A stretch of DNA of 64,000 bases, taken from Rossellomorea aquimaris. Lineage in GTDB: Bacteria; Bacillota; Bacilli; Bacillales; Bacillaceae_B. Shown here piece after piece: positions 19,709 to 29,680 of the stretch (position 1 is the first letter of the stretch; the number at the start of each line of letters is the position of its first letter). Under the pieces are notes generated by a model. That model was not told the origin of the DNA. It ran no database searches and worked only from the letters and a program-made list of their open reading frames with translations. The stretch lies in the NCBI RefSeq assembly GCF_000935355.1, contig NZ_JXZC01000006.1, positions 161,212-225,211 on the forward strand, written 5' to 3'. The position numbers were made by a program, and so were the translations under genes.

Positions 19709-19748
19709 GAGGAGGTCATCTCTCATCAATAGGGACGCCTCCTCTTCT
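19709..19748. terminator. Terminator between nfo and yqfT
   Basis: AGAGGAGG (19709-19716) pairs with CCTCCTCT (19738-19745); TCTTTT follows on the plus strand and an A-rich stretch precedes, so it may work both ways. Confidence 0.7.
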
Positions 19749-19752
19749 TTTA

Positions 19753-20007
19753 CTACCTGATAAGCTGCAAAAAGAGCTGGTTTATTTCCTTCGCCTTGAC
19801 GGGACCTATGATCCTCGCCAAGTCCTTCACCAGTTTACTGCGTTTACTGTCATCGAAAATATTAATGTTCTTACCTTTAACACTTGCGACGATGCTTGTT
19901 GCCTGTTGGGACGTCAATGTAATGTTATATTGTTTGGCGTACTTTAATAATTCCTCATTTGTAATATTGTTGATTTTGTGATTGATCACATTTTGTAATA
20001 GCTTCAT
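19753..20007 (-). CDS. yqfT: DUF2624 family protein YqfT
   Basis: 84 aa starting MKLLQNVINHKINNITNEELL. The ATG at 20007 (minus) lies nine nt after GAGGAGTGAT; an ATG nine nt earlier is too close to that site. Soluble, helical and basic; DUF2624 proteins occur at this position in Bacillus. No known function. Confidence 0.85.
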   Translation of the reverse strand: MKLLQNVINHKINNITNEELLKYAKQYNITLTSQQATSIVASVKGKNINIFDDSKRSKLVKDLARIIGPVKAKEINQLFLQLIR

Positions 20008-20097
20008 GTTTATCACTCCTCAACAGATACATATGTAACTCATGTTCAGAAAGTGACATTTTTATAAGAAAATAAAGTGAAAGGAAAGGAATTCACG

Positions 20098-20979
20098 ATG
20101 ACCCAAAGAGTGCATAAAAAAGAAAGTCCCCTTCATTTTATTTACCGATTGATTTTTATTACGATCGGAGCAGCCTTAGCTGCTATATCCATTGAGTTGT
20201 TCCTTGTTCCAAATAATATTATCGATGGTGGAATTATTGGTATTTCACTTATTTTGGATTATTTAGTTTCAGACACCATTCCATTTGTCAACTTTGCAAC
20301 CTTGCTGGTTCTTCTTAATCTCCCTTTCATGTATTCAGGTTATAAACATATCGGGAAAACCTTTGTCGTTTCTTCGCTGTTTGCGATTATCGCACTGGCA
20401 GGTATTGAAAGTCTTTTACACCATATTGAACCATTTGTCACTGAGAAAGTATTAGCCACTGTTTTTGGAGGTCTGACCCTTGGAGTGGGGGTAGGCCTTG
20501 TGATACGTCATGGTGGATCTCTGGATGGGACTGAAATCCTTGGTATCCTTTTAACGAAGAAGCTTCCGTTTTCAGTGGGGGAGTTTGTTATGTTCATCAA
20601 TATCTTCATTTTTGCCTGGGCAGCATTTGTATTCGGGCTTGAAGAAGCGATGTATTCGGTAATGACCTACTATATAGCCTTTAAGACGATTGATACGGTG
20701 ATACAGGGAATGGATGAAACAAAGGCAGTTATCATTGTTTCTGACCATTACCTTGAAGTATCCGACGCAATACTAAAAAGACTTGGCAGGGGAACAACGA
20801 TGTTAAAGGGGCGTGGAGGATACACAGATAATGATAAAGAGGTCATTTATGTCGTAGTCACCAGACTTGAAGTAACAAAGTTGAAATCCATTGTTTCTGA
20901 TGTAGATCCCAATGCATTCATTACGATAATGAGTACACAGGAAACAAAGGGTGCACGATTTAAGTCTGCCATTCATTAA
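20098..20979 (+). CDS. yqfU: YitT/DUF2179 family membrane protein YqfU
   Basis: 293 aa from ATG 20098 (AAAGGAAAGGA upstream). Five to six membrane helices in the first 200 residues ([20 protein letters not shown], ...), the family signature [17 protein letters not shown], then a C-terminal cytosolic DUF2179 domain ([25 protein letters not shown]). Probable transporter or integral membrane protein with unknown substrate. Neighbouring yqfT and the zinc operon match B. subtilis order. Confidence 0.9.
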   Translation: MTQRVHKKESPLHFIYRLIFITIGAALAAISIELFLVPNNIIDGGIIGISLILDYLVSDTIPFVNFATLLVLLNLPFMYSGYKHIGKTFVVSSLFAIIALAGIESLLHHIEPFVTEKVLATVFGGLTLGVGVGLVIRHGGSLDGTEILGILLTKKLPFSVGEFVMFINIFIFAWAAFVFGLEEAMYSVMTYYIAFKTIDTVIQGMDETKAVIIVSDHYLEVSDAILKRLGRGTTMLKGRGGYTDNDKEVIYVVVTRLEVTKLKSIVSDVDPNAFITIMSTQETKGARFKSAIH

Positions 20980-20993
20980 TGCAGCATTGGAAT

Positions 20994-21027
20994 AAAGGAC
21001 TGCTCACTCATATTGAGCAGTCCTTTT
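20994..21027 (+). terminator. Intrinsic terminator after yqfU
   Basis: AAAGGACTGCTCA with TGAGCAGTCCTTT, then TTATT. Confidence 0.85.
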
Positions 21028-21093
21028 ATTAGGTTATCGGGTATGAATGATTTACAATTGTGCACCCATCATGTATACTACCCTATGTACTTT

Positions 21094-21116
21094 TAAATCG
21101 TAATGATTCTTATAAA
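21094..21116 (+). promoter_or_regulatory. Candidate Zur box upstream of znuC
   Basis: The left half TAAATCGTAAT followed by GATT is an exact match to the B. subtilis Zur consensus half-site as I recall it; the right half (CTTATAAA) is degenerate. It lies 15 nt before the znuC coding start, in an operon that also encodes Zur, so zinc-dependent autoregulation is expected. Confidence 0.7.
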
Positions 21117-21130
21117 GAGAGATGATTAAC

Positions 21131-21907
21131 ATGGATACTACAAATCCCATTATTAAAATAGAAGATGTAAATTTCAGATACGAGAGGGAAAGAGTTCTCG
21201 AAGATATTAACCTGACCATCCCCAGAGGGGCATTCCTTGGAATTGTGGGACCTAATGGTTCAGGTAAATCGACATTACTTAAGCTTGTTCTGGGTCTGTT
21301 ACGAGTAAAACAAGGGAATATTGAGTTATTTGGAGTCCCCCAGCATAAATTCAAGCAATGGGATCGCATAGGGTTTGTTTCCCAGAAGGCCAATAGCTTC
21401 AATACAGGTTTTCCAGCTACGGTTTATGAAGTGGTGGCGAGCGGATTGGCGAAAAAAGCAGGATTGTTCAAGAGAATTTCATCTAAATACAAACAAGATG
21501 TGTATGGAGCCATTGAATCAGTTGGGATGAGTCCATTCGCAAAACGTAATATTGGGGAATTATCAGGAGGACAACAGCAAAGGGTATTTATTGCCCGGGC
21601 GCTCGTAAGCCAGCCTGATATATTGATTCTTGATGAACCGACAGTGGGAGTGGACAGTCAAAACGTCCAAAATTTCTATGATATGTTAGAAACGTTAAAT
21701 AAAGACTTAGGGATTACACTCGTTCTTGTAACTCATGACATAGGGTCGATTTCGAATAAAGTGACTCATGTCGCTTGCTTAAATAAACATTTACATTTCC
21801 ATGGCAAAACAGAAGAGTTTGAAAAGCTAAAAGAAAATCAGCTTTCCTCTTTTTATGGTCATGATGTACATTTCTTAAATCATGAGCATGAACATCATCA
21901 TTCATGA
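21131..21907 (+). CDS. znuC: Zinc ABC transporter ATP-binding protein (ZnuC/AdcC type)
   Basis: 258 aa from ATG 21131 (an ATG at 21122 sits too near the AGAGAG ribosome site). Walker A GPNGSGKST, Q-loop VSQKAN, signature LSGGQQQRV, Walker B ILILDEPTVG, and switch THD. The C-terminus is His-rich (NHEHEHHHS), typical of zinc transport ATPases. Works with the permease directly downstream; the solute-binding lipoprotein is not in this window. Confidence 0.93.
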   Translation: MDTTNPIIKIEDVNFRYERERVLEDINLTIPRGAFLGIVGPNGSGKSTLLKLVLGLLRVKQGNIELFGVPQHKFKQWDRIGFVSQKANSFNTGFPATVYEVVASGLAKKAGLFKRISSKYKQDVYGAIESVGMSPFAKRNIGELSGGQQQRVFIARALVSQPDILILDEPTVGVDSQNVQNFYDMLETLNKDLGITLVLVTHDIGSISNKVTHVACLNKHLHFHGKTEEFEKLKENQLSSFYGHDVHFLNHEHEHHHS

Positions 21908-21925
21908 TAGATCGGAGGGAAGACA

Positions 21926-22783
21926 ATGCTTCAAGCTATTTTTCAATATGAATTTTTACAAAATGCATTTCTTACGGGGATCCTCATAGGAATCATTGCA
22001 CCTTTATTAGGAGCATTCATCGTCGTAAGGAGGCTATCTTTAATCGCGGATGCCTTGAGTCACGTCACTCTTTCAGGGATTGCAGCTAGCCTGTATTTAA
22101 GTAAAACGATTCCTGCTTTTTCGGGGGTGAATCCCCTGTATTTTGGAATGGTATTCTCTGTCATGGGCTCGTTGTTCATTGAACGTTTGCGTATGTTATA
22201 TAAGCATTATCAGGAGCTTGCGATTCCGATCATCCTATCTGGAGGAATCGGGATAGGGGTCATCTTCATTTCACTGGCAGACGGTTTTAATACAGATTTA
22301 TTTAGTTATTTGTTTGGAAGTGTCAGCGCAGTCAGCAGGGGAGATTTGTATCTGATTGGAGGAATCAGCGTTCTTGTCATAGGCGTGATTTTCCTCCTAT
22401 ATAAAGAATTGTTCCTTCTATCCTTTGATGAAGATCATGCAAAGGCGTCAGGTATCCCCGCTAAGGCTATCCACTTTATCTTTATGGTCATGGTAGCACT
22501 TGTGATTGCCGCTTCTATGCGAGTCGTCGGGATCCTGCTGGTTTCGTCGCTTATGACATTACCGGTTGCTGCAAGTATCAGGATTGCCAATGGATTTAAG
22601 CAAACGATCGGGTTTTCGCTTGTTTTCGGTGAAATTTCTGTTATTGTTGGATTAATCAGTGCCTTCTATTTGAATCTTGCACCAGGTGGTACGATTGTCA
22701 TGACGGCGATTTTAATCCTTCTGATTACAATTGTGATTAAGAAAATAAAAACGTCGAGTCATTCTTCTAAAGTTGAGGTGTAG
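21926..22783 (+). CDS. znuB: Zinc ABC transporter permease (ZnuB/AdcB type)
   Basis: 285 aa, an ABC-3 family permease with about eight membrane helices. Family marks: RRLSLIADALSHVTLSGIA near the N-terminus and VGILLVSSLMTLPVAAS in the C-terminal half. Ribosome site GGAGGGA before the ATG, 18 nt behind znuC. Forms the membrane channel for zinc with ZnuC. Confidence 0.93.
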   Translation: MLQAIFQYEFLQNAFLTGILIGIIAPLLGAFIVVRRLSLIADALSHVTLSGIAASLYLSKTIPAFSGVNPLYFGMVFSVMGSLFIERLRMLYKHYQELAIPIILSGGIGIGVIFISLADGFNTDLFSYLFGSVSAVSRGDLYLIGGISVLVIGVIFLLYKELFLLSFDEDHAKASGIPAKAIHFIFMVMVALVIAASMRVVGILLVSSLMTLPVAASIRIANGFKQTIGFSLVFGEISVIVGLISAFYLNLAPGGTIVMTAILILLITIVIKKIKTSSHSSKVEV

Positions 22784-22786
22784 AAA

Positions 22787-23203
22787 GTGAATGTAACGGA
22801 AGCAATGGACCTGTTAAAATCAAAAGGATATAAGCATACAGGAAAACGGGAGCAATTACTTGAACTGTTTTCCAGCTCTAATAAATATTTGACGGCCAGG
22901 GATGTTTTAGAAAATATGAAAGCTGATTACCCGGGGCTCAGTTTTGATACAATCTACCGTAATTTGAGCTTGTTTGTTGAACTTGAGATTTTGGAAGAGA
23001 CTGAACTATCAGGTGAAAGACATTTTCGATTTACATGCGAAAGCCATCACCATCACCATCATTTCATTTGTATGGATTGTGGGAAAACGAAAGAAATTCA
23101 CACATGTCCCATGGAGGCACTTAAAGAAAACTTAACGGATACTGGATATGATATATCCGGACATAAATTCGAAATTTATGGCAAGTGCCCCCAATGTCAG
23201 TAG
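22787..23203 (+). CDS. zur: Zinc uptake regulator Zur (Fur family)
   Basis: 138 aa. Winged helix ([30 protein letters not shown]) followed by the dimerisation domain with sensor ligands [16 protein letters not shown] and structural zinc CPQC at the extreme C-terminus with CMDC. A run of six His is longer than usual in this family. GTG start four nt after the znuB stop; same operon. With zinc bound it represses uptake genes, including very likely this operon through the site at 21094. Confidence 0.94.
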   Translation: MNVTEAMDLLKSKGYKHTGKREQLLELFSSSNKYLTARDVLENMKADYPGLSFDTIYRNLSLFVELEILEETELSGERHFRFTCESHHHHHHFICMDCGKTKEIHTCPMEALKENLTDTGYDISGHKFEIYGKCPQCQ

Positions 23204-23231
23204 AGAGATCCCTTTAGGGTCTCTTTTTTTT
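23204..23231 (+). terminator. Intrinsic terminator after zur
   Basis: AGAGATCCC with GGGTCTCT followed by T7. Confidence 0.88.
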
Positions 23232-23315
23232 ATTGCTGAAATATCCAGAGTTTAAGTGAAGGGAAAAGAGGGAAAAAATGCAATTATACAGAAGGAATGG
23301 AGAGGAGATGCACCC

Positions 23316-23675
23316 ATGGAAACTGTCCCTTTTACTCACTGCCCAACGAATAAAAAAAACTGTGTGAGTACAATTGATCTCACATCATATCATCGAATAG
23401 CACCACTTCCCATCAGTGGAAGCGTCGAGGATACGAAGGCGAGAATCCGCACCACCCTGGGCAAGTTCGATCATGTAGAGATCAAGGAAGAGAAATCACA
23501 TTATATACAAGCTGTTTTTACATCAAAGTGGTTGAAATTCAAGGATGACCTGGAACTCTATATAGATGAAAACTCGAATCTTCTACATATCAAGTCAGGT
23601 TCACGTCTAGGCTATTATGACTTCAAAGTGAACAGAAAACGCGTGGAACGTTTCAAATCCTTATTTAATGTGTAA
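23316..23675 (+). CDS. DUF1499 family protein
   Basis: 119 aa starting METVPFTHCPTNKKNCVST at ATG 23316, which has GGAGAGGAG upstream; the frame continues upstream to 23256 without a better start. The short CPxxxNCVS motif followed by DTKARIRTTLG and the C-terminal SRLGYYDFKVNRKRVE are typical of DUF1499. The family has no defined function. Single gene between terminators. Confidence 0.85.
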   Translation: METVPFTHCPTNKKNCVSTIDLTSYHRIAPLPISGSVEDTKARIRTTLGKFDHVEIKEEKSHYIQAVFTSKWLKFKDDLELYIDENSNLLHIKSGSRLGYYDFKVNRKRVERFKSLFNV

Positions 23676-23678
23676 TCG

Positions 23679-23713
23679 AAAAAAGCCCCTGATGCCAGTC
23701 AGAGGCTTTTTTC
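23679..23713. terminator. Bidirectional terminator DUF1499 gene / yqfW
   Basis: AAAAAGCCCCTGA...TCAGAGGCTTTTTT. Its right arm reaches the last codon of yqfW on the minus strand. Confidence 0.85.
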
Positions 23714-24282
23714 TATGATTGATTTTGAAGCCAGCCTTGAACCCAGGTATTCGCTTCCTGCCAGTCATTTACGCGAATGACTCCACCAGGGATCGGCTTC
23801 TGATTGTAAGGTGTGTTAAATAAAAGCACGGGAATGGACAGCTCTTCAGAAATCGATACAGCATTATCGTGTTTATCTTCAAAGAAAATGTCGACATCAT
23901 GTTTTTTCGCTGTTGAAACTTTATCATGGGAGCCGATTAATTCGATGTGATGATAGATTAAATCTTGTGAATTAAACCATTCTTTCGTTAATTGAATAAG
24001 GTCTGATCTTCTTGCGCTTATAAAATAAAGCTCATGTTTTTCTTTCCATTGATCCAATATTTTCTTTGCACCGGGAGCAAGGGGAGATTCTTTGTAGATG
24101 ACAGGTTCTGCTTCCTTAAACCATTTTCCAAAGGTTTGAGGGGAAATATCCAGGACTTCTGTCAATTCGTATTGGGTGATGTCTTGTAAGGTTAAATTTA
24201 ATTTAAAATATTCATTTATATGAGGCAGTAAGGATTCAGGTGATGTAACTGTCCCATCAATATCGATTCCAAAACGTTTCAT
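23713..24282 (-). CDS. yqfW: HAD-like nucleotidase YqfW (5'(3')-deoxyribonucleotidase type)
   Basis: 189 aa. HAD motif I FGIDIDGTV at residues 4-12 with both catalytic Asp, motif II ISARR, motif III Lys region and motif IV FFEDKHDNA. Belongs to the NT5C-type putative nucleotidases of Bacillus. Expected to dephosphorylate a nucleotide or related phosphoester in the cytoplasm; substrate not determinable. Alone on the minus strand. Confidence 0.88.
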   Translation of the reverse strand: MKRFGIDIDGTVTSPESLLPHINEYFKLNLTLQDITQYELTEVLDISPQTFGKWFKEAEPVIYKESPLAPGAKKILDQWKEKHELYFISARRSDLIQLTKEWFNSQDLIYHHIELIGSHDKVSTAKKHDVDIFFEDKHDNAVSISEELSIPVLLFNTPYNQKPIPGGVIRVNDWQEANTWVQGWLQNQS

Positions 24283-24483
24283 TCTTCATCATGCTCCTCT
24301 TTATAAAAACTCCTTCAAGTTTATCACATTCCTTCCCTTTAGATAACCGTTGTTTTCAAAAAGCAATTCTTGGTTTGAAAAGTGAAGATAAGGTAACAAA
24401 AATGACAAACATTAGCATAGTAAAAAAAGAGAAGTGACAAACAATAAGAAGGCTCCCAAACACAGAAAGTGAGGGATTGCTGT

Positions 24484-24864
24484 ATGAGTGATGAACGACG
24501 CGAATTAAACAGCGTTGATCGAAATCTACAAGATATCGACGTGTATTACGACAATCCGGAAACAGATGTGAATAAAGAATACCGTGAAGAAACAGCAGCA
24601 GAAATTGCTGCTCCAATGAATGTAAGCCGCGACTTTGAAGAGGATACCGCCGAAGATACGACAACATCTGGTCGTGTATTAGGGTACTCGGCACTTGCCC
24701 TATCCATTCTTTCCTTATTTATTCTCCCGGTCATCATGGGAGCAGCTGGAATCGTGCTTGGATTTGTGGCGAGAAGACGAGGAGCAGAAATGCTCGGTGC
24801 CTGGGCAATCGGAATTGGGGCCGTATCGATAATTATTGGATTATTTGTACTGCCGTTCTTTTAA
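24484..24864 (+). CDS. yqfX: YqfX-like small membrane protein
   Basis: 126 aa from ATG 24484. An acidic, hydrophilic N-terminal half (about 1-62) precedes two hydrophobic helices (LGYSALALSILSLFILPVIMG and AWAIGIGAVSIIIGLFVLPFF) separated by GFVARRRGA. Position between yqfW and ispG matches yqfX of B. subtilis. No known function. Confidence 0.8.
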   Translation: MSDERRELNSVDRNLQDIDVYYDNPETDVNKEYREETAAEIAAPMNVSRDFEEDTAEDTTTSGRVLGYSALALSILSLFILPVIMGAAGIVLGFVARRRGAEMLGAWAIGIGAVSIIIGLFVLPFF

Positions 24865-24910
24865 AAGTAACATCTTTTCTTGAAATTGGGAGCATTTCAA
24901 GAAATAAAAA

Positions 24911-24941
24911 AAAGAGGACTGATCTTAGGTCAGTCCTCTTT
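24911..24941. terminator. Bidirectional terminator yqfX / ispG
   Basis: AAAGAGGACTGA with TCAGTCCTCTTT, preceded by A7 and followed by T3; it should act best for the minus-strand ispG transcript. Confidence 0.85.
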
Positions 24942-24949
24942 ACATGCAT

Positions 24950-26062
24950 TTAAACTTCTTGTTCTTTCTTTTCTGCCTCTTGCTGAGCAAAATATTCTTC
25001 TGCGATCTTGTCAATTTCTTTCTTTAATTCCTCTACCATTGTCTCTTCAGGAACTTTACGGACAGTCTTTCCTTTTCGGAATAACAGTCCTTCACCACGA
25101 GCCCCCGCAATACCGATATCAGCTTCTCTTGCTTCTCCCGGTCCATTTACTGCACATCCAAGGACAGCCACTTTAATGGGTGCTTTAATGGTGGAAATGT
25201 ACTCTTCTACTTCATTGGCGATTGATATTAAGTCGATTTCGATACGGCCGCATGTCGGACACGAAATCAAGGTAGCAGCGTTGGAGGCTAATCCAAACGA
25301 CTTTAATAGTTCTCTGGCTACTTTGACTTCTTCAACAGGGTCGGCACTTAAAGAAATACGAAGTGTATTCCCAATGCCAAGACTAAGGATCGCCCCAAGA
25401 CCTGCTGCACTCTTTACCGTTCCAGCAAACAATGTGCCTGATTCAGTGATTCCAAGGTGAAGTGGATAGTCAAATGCTTTAGCCGCTTTCGTGTAGGCTT
25501 CAATGGCTAAATTTACATCAGATGCTTTCATGGATACGATGATGTCATGAAAATCCAGGTCTTCCAGGATCTTAATGTGATGAAGGGCACTTTCTACCAT
25601 ACCGTCAGCCGTAGGGTATCCATATTTTTCAAGGATTTTTCTTTCCAGGCTTCCGGCATTTACGCCGATTCGAATTGGAATCCCTTTTTCTTTCGCAGCT
25701 TTGACAACTGCTTCCACTTTTTCACGGCGGCCAATATTTCCTGGATTGATCCGGATTTTATCGGCTCCGCCTTCAATGGCTTTTAAGGCTAGTTTATAGT
25801 CAAAATGTATATCGACAACAAGTGGAATATTAATTTGCTTCTTAATATCAGCTATCGCGTCTGCTGCACGTTCATCTGGACAAGCTACGCGGACAACCTG
25901 ACAACCTGCTTCTTCGAGACGGTGAATCTCTTTAACCGTTGCTTCAACATCATGTGTCTTTGTAGTGGTCATACTTTGGATAACAAGTTCATTGTTACCG
26001 CCAATAGTTAAATCTCCGACTTTGACCGGACGTGTTTTTGAACGATGTATAATTTCACTCAA
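24950..26062 (-). CDS. ispG: (E)-4-hydroxy-3-methylbut-2-enyl-diphosphate synthase IspG (GcpE)
   Basis: 370 aa bacterial IspG. Seen: [16 protein letters not shown], the TIM barrel [12 protein letters not shown] and [10 protein letters not shown], and the [4Fe-4S] ligands in SCPTCGR and [10 protein letters not shown]. It catalyses the penultimate MEP step, supplying HMBPP to IspH encoded upstream in the window. Acidic/Gln C-terminal tail ([14 protein letters not shown]). Flavodoxin or ferredoxin is the likely electron donor. Confidence 0.96.
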   Translation of the reverse strand: MSEIIHRSKTRPVKVGDLTIGGNNELVIQSMTTTKTHDVEATVKEIHRLEEAGCQVVRVACPDERAADAIADIKKQINIPLVVDIHFDYKLALKAIEGGADKIRINPGNIGRREKVEAVVKAAKEKGIPIRIGVNAGSLERKILEKYGYPTADGMVESALHHIKILEDLDFHDIIVSMKASDVNLAIEAYTKAAKAFDYPLHLGITESGTLFAGTVKSAAGLGAILSLGIGNTLRISLSADPVEEVKVARELLKSFGLASNAATLISCPTCGRIEIDLISIANEVEEYISTIKAPIKVAVLGCAVNGPGEAREADIGIAGARGEGLLFRKGKTVRKVPEETMVEELKKEIDKIAEEYFAQQEAEKKEQEV

Positions 26063-26176
26063 GTGTTATTCGCTCCTTTAGAAAGGTTCTCAAAGTTTCA
26101 TTATAAGTAATACGAAGCTATTGTAACAGTGTTTTATGTGAAATGACAAGAAATAGGTGTTTTTTGAATGCTTGAA

Positions 26177-26542
26177 TTATTGATAATTCGGGATTTTATA
26201 GGTTTTTCCGATTTGAATCTTTGCAGGGGGCACATCATTTAATTCTTCGAAATCGGTAATCACACGTTCGATGGAAACAGGCATAGAACCATCAAGAAGA
26301 TCTTCTACAAGACTTAAGACTGTATCACCGGGTTTGACTTCCATTTCAACATAAGAAATGGAAGAAGGATCGTCTTCAGATGGAGACTCCTGTGAAACCG
26401 GAGGAGCCGCTTGATTTACCTGTGGCTGAGCTGTTGCGACTGTGGCCTCTTTGTATAGGAGCCTTAAGGTTCCCTTATTTAAATCATAATAAACGCTATA
26501 AAGAAGAATGATAATACCAAAGAATATAGCCATTCGTTTCAT
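26177..26542 (-). CDS. yqfZ: LysM-domain protein YqfZ
   Basis: 121 aa with an N-terminal membrane helix (MAIFFGIIILLYSVYYDL), a Gln/Pro/Ser linker and a C-terminal LysM-like stretch (MEVKPGDTVLSLVEDLL ... IQIGKTYKIPNY). Probably attached to the outer membrane surface and touching peptidoglycan. Corresponds in position to yqfZ. The N-terminus follows AGGAAGG. Confidence 0.82.
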   Translation of the reverse strand: MKRMAIFFGIIILLYSVYYDLNKGTLRLLYKEATVATAQPQVNQAAPPVSQESPSEDDPSSISYVEMEVKPGDTVLSLVEDLLDGSMPVSIERVITDFEELNDVPPAKIQIGKTYKIPNYQ

Positions 26543-26598
26543 ACAGACCTTCCTCCCGTATTGTTAGAGTGAATCAAATATTGAAGGGGTTACGCATC

Positions 26599-27786
26599 AT
26601 GACAAATAGGCTTCTCCAACTTGTAATCGGGTTACTTCCCATATTAATGGTACTTGGAAATTCAATGCTTATTCCCATTCTGCCAAGTATTGAAGCGGAT
26701 TTACATTTGAACAGCGGCTGGTCAGGTTTTATCTTAAGTTCATTCACCATACCTGCCGCAGTGGTGATTCCTTTCGTCGGGCTGTTATCTGATCGCTATG
26801 GGCGAAAACGGTTAATCACAGTTTCACTATGGGTTATGATTCTGGGAAGTGTGCTTTGTGTTGTGAGCGGTGAAGTAAGTGAAACCGTCAGTCTTTTTAT
26901 GATTGGCCGAGGATTGCAAGGTGTGGGGGCAGCCGGGACGACGCCTCTTGCCATGGCCTTGATCGGTGACATTTATCAAGGGCAGGAACGCTCAAGAATG
27001 TTAGGGTCATTGGAAGTGTTTAATGGCATAGGCAAGGTGGCCGCACCTCTTATTGGTGCTACACTGGCTATCCTTGTCCATTGGAATCATGCATTTTGGG
27101 TGTTTCCTGTATTGTGCGTGCTGATTTTAATCGGACTTAGAAAAACGATTGAAACGAAAGAGGGTTATCACAAGGCTGATAATAAGAACCTGTACTCCAT
27201 TTTTATTTCAAAGGGACGCTTATTATTTCCACTATATGCGATTGGAGGGATAGGCTTATTTTTATTATTCGGCATTCTCTTCTTTCTTTCCTACCATATT
27301 GAAAATACTTTTCATATTGATGGCTTTTTCAAGGGGTTTACATTTATCTTTCCACTTGGTGCGATGACCATTAGCTCTTACTGGTGCGGGGGGAGTTTAA
27401 AGACGGATGAGGAACAGGGATGGACGTATATGAAATGTGGGTTGTATATGATGTTGGTACCATTAGGCTTTCTGATCTTTTTTTCCTCATTGGGGTTTTT
27501 GATGTTTTTTATCACAGTAAGCTTTGGTGGATTGGGCTTGATGCTGCCGGTCATTAATACCTTTATTACGGGAAGTGTATTGGAGCAAGAACGGGGATTG
27601 GTTGTCAGTATTTATGGAGCAGTGAGGTTCGGTGGGGTTGCACTGGGACCCATTGCTTACAGCCTTTGGAAACACGATGTGTTACAAATGTATTTGATCA
27701 CCTTTGCATTTTCCCTTCTTAACTTGATGTTATTTATGCTTCTGTCCAACCGTAAGAAGGGGGTCTTTCGTCCTGAAATTCAATAA
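26599..27786 (+). CDS. MFS transporter (drug:H+ antiporter-1 type)
   Basis: 395 aa from ATG 26599 (GAAGGGG upstream; an in-frame GTG at 26569 is less likely). Twelve hydrophobic segments; loop 2-3 motif [13 protein letters not shown] and motif C-like [22 protein letters not shown] in helix 5 region mark a drug or metabolite exporter. Resembles YmfD-like multidrug or siderophore exporters in Bacillus, but the substrate cannot be assigned. Divergent from yqfZ. Confidence 0.85.
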   Translation: MTNRLLQLVIGLLPILMVLGNSMLIPILPSIEADLHLNSGWSGFILSSFTIPAAVVIPFVGLLSDRYGRKRLITVSLWVMILGSVLCVVSGEVSETVSLFMIGRGLQGVGAAGTTPLAMALIGDIYQGQERSRMLGSLEVFNGIGKVAAPLIGATLAILVHWNHAFWVFPVLCVLILIGLRKTIETKEGYHKADNKNLYSIFISKGRLLFPLYAIGGIGLFLLFGILFFLSYHIENTFHIDGFFKGFTFIFPLGAMTISSYWCGGSLKTDEEQGWTYMKCGLYMMLVPLGFLIFFSSLGFLMFFITVSFGGLGLMLPVINTFITGSVLEQERGLVVSIYGAVRFGGVALGPIAYSLWKHDVLQMYLITFAFSLLNLMLFMLLSNRKKGVFRPEIQ

Positions 27787-27860
27787 ACCTTTACGCAAGC
27801 TTTACATTTCCTTCATCTTTCTTTGAGAAAATGAAATGTGGAAAGATTAGGGAAGGGTGT

Positions 27861-29606
27861 ATGAATTTGTTGCAAATATTGAACTTCTTAAGAGAATGGC
27901 CTCAGCGGATTAAAAGGGTTCTAAAAAGGAAAATGACTGTTCCATTTTCCAAGAGTTTGACATTAAAGCATCGATTATTGGTAGTCATTTTACTTCTGGT
28001 TGTCACTACTGGCTCAACAATTGGAGGGATATCTTATTTAAAGTCGAAACAGGCTACGATTCATCTTATGGAACAGCGTTTGGACCGAGAAGTGACCTCG
28101 ATAAATGATATCGCACAAAGCTTGATGCTCATTTATGTCGGTAAACAGGACCAGTTTGAGAAAAAACTAAATGATGTGATCAAGAAACAGGATACAGCAT
28201 TGATCCAAGATAATATTGAAGCACAATTCTATTTTATTAAAGATTCTGAAGCTGTACCGTTTTCAGTTAGTAAAGGTTCTGAATTGCAATTTGGGAAACA
28301 TCTTATAGATGAAATCGAAGAACTTGAAAAAGGGACCATCGAAACAAACATAGAGGGGGAAACCTATACGATGGCTTTTCATTCGATTCAAGAGCTGCAA
28401 GGTGAATACGTGATCGTTGTCCCTCAGGAAGAGTATATGCAAGACATTCGGTCAATGGCTGCCTATACACTGGTTCTTATTGGTCTTAGCGTTGGGACGG
28501 CCTTAATCATTGTCTTATTTTTGGTGAACCGGTTGACCTCGCCGATCGCTCAATTGCGCGAATCGATGAAGAAAATAAGAGATGGTGATCTGGCTGCCAA
28601 CATCCCTGTAGAAACGACGATGCCGGAAATCGTTTCCCTTCAAAAGAGTTTTGATTCGATGACACTGAAAATGAAAGACTTGATACATAATATTCATCAA
28701 ACAACAGATAGCTTAGCATCTACAGGGATACGGCTTCAAACCTCTTCAGCTGAATTATTGAAAGAAAATGAGTATATGGTAGAAACGGTAAGAATGGTGA
28801 AAGGGGGGGCAGAAGAAACGGCAGGTACTTCCGAAGTAAATGTCAACCACTTCCAAGAAATGAAGATAACCGTAAAATCCATATTTAAGAAAATGAATTC
28901 TGTCTTTGAGAAAACAAAGGATATGAATGATTCTGCGGGTGACGGAGAATACAAGGTTGATAAAATGGTTGGGGGGTTGAACAGGGTATCAGGAGACTTT
29001 AAGCAAATGAATAAGATCATTCAAGAAGTCCATGATCAATCTTCCTCCATCGTTAAAGTGATTTCATTGATTAATCAAGTTGCTGAACAAACGAAACTCC
29101 TGGCTCTCAATGCCACGATTGAAGCCGCAAGGGCGGGTGAATCCGGTCGTGGATTTGCGGTTGTCGCTAATGAAGTAAAGAAGCTTGCAGATCAATCATC
29201 AGTAGCTACCAAGAATATTACTGAAACTATTCATACTATGGAGTCAATAACCTTAAATGCATCCAGGCAATTCGATCAATTTTTCAAAGAATTTCAGTAC
29301 TATGTATCAGAAGCTACTGAGACACGAGAATCGTTTGATCAGTTGAAAAATGAAATAGATGGAGTTACGGCGGATTTGCATAATATGAAGGCGGATTTGG
29401 GGTATTTAGAAACATCTCTCCCAAAGTTGGAGGCTTCTACAGAGGCGTTTTCTTCCGTTTCACAAGAAACGTTAGCAGGAACGGAGCAGATGCTTGCGGC
29501 CTTCGAGGAGCAGCACGAAAAGGTTAGGAATACCCATGAAGTAGGAGAAGAGCTTTTGAAAGCTTCTAACCAACTAAAGGAATTAAGCAGGCAATTCAAG
29601 TTATAG
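27861..29606 (+). CDS. Methyl-accepting chemotaxis protein
   Basis: 581 aa from ATG 27861 (GGGAAGGGTG upstream). A cationic N-terminal 37 residues, TM1 (about 38-60), an extracellular sensor of about 135 residues, TM2 (about 202-225), HAMP domain, then the signalling domain with the hairpin tip [31 protein letters not shown] split here as [14 protein letters not shown] and [11 protein letters not shown]. No C-terminal CheR-binding pentapeptide. Ligand unknown. Single gene followed by a terminator. Confidence 0.92.
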   Translation: MNLLQILNFLREWPQRIKRVLKRKMTVPFSKSLTLKHRLLVVILLLVVTTGSTIGGISYLKSKQATIHLMEQRLDREVTSINDIAQSLMLIYVGKQDQFEKKLNDVIKKQDTALIQDNIEAQFYFIKDSEAVPFSVSKGSELQFGKHLIDEIEELEKGTIETNIEGETYTMAFHSIQELQGEYVIVVPQEEYMQDIRSMAAYTLVLIGLSVGTALIIVLFLVNRLTSPIAQLRESMKKIRDGDLAANIPVETTMPEIVSLQKSFDSMTLKMKDLIHNIHQTTDSLASTGIRLQTSSAELLKENEYMVETVRMVKGGAEETAGTSEVNVNHFQEMKITVKSIFKKMNSVFEKTKDMNDSAGDGEYKVDKMVGGLNRVSGDFKQMNKIIQEVHDQSSSIVKVISLINQVAEQTKLLALNATIEAARAGESGRGFAVVANEVKKLADQSSVATKNITETIHTMESITLNASRQFDQFFKEFQYYVSEATETRESFDQLKNEIDGVTADLHNMKADLGYLETSLPKLEASTEAFSSVSQETLAGTEQMLAAFEEQHEKVRNTHEVGEELLKASNQLKELSRQFKL

Positions 29607-29647
29607 AGATATAGCGAATGGTTCCTATGAAGATGACGTGAAAGGGA

Positions 29648-29676
29648 AATCCCTGTCTCCGGGTGAGACAGGGATT
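29648..29676. terminator. Bidirectional terminator chemoreceptor / yqgB
   Basis: AATCCCTGTCTC with GAGACAGGGATT and a 5-nt loop, then CTTATTAT. Confidence 0.85.
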
Positions 29677-29680
29677 CTTA

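Noticed and set aside
22970..23080. Six-His run in zur as an engineered tag
   Set aside because: It lies inside the native sensor motif followed by ICMDCG with mixed CAC/CAT codons, so it is natural.
24356..24694. 112-aa minus-strand ORF over the yqfX start
   Set aside because: Antisense to the better-supported YqfX frame, which has the expected position and membrane pattern.
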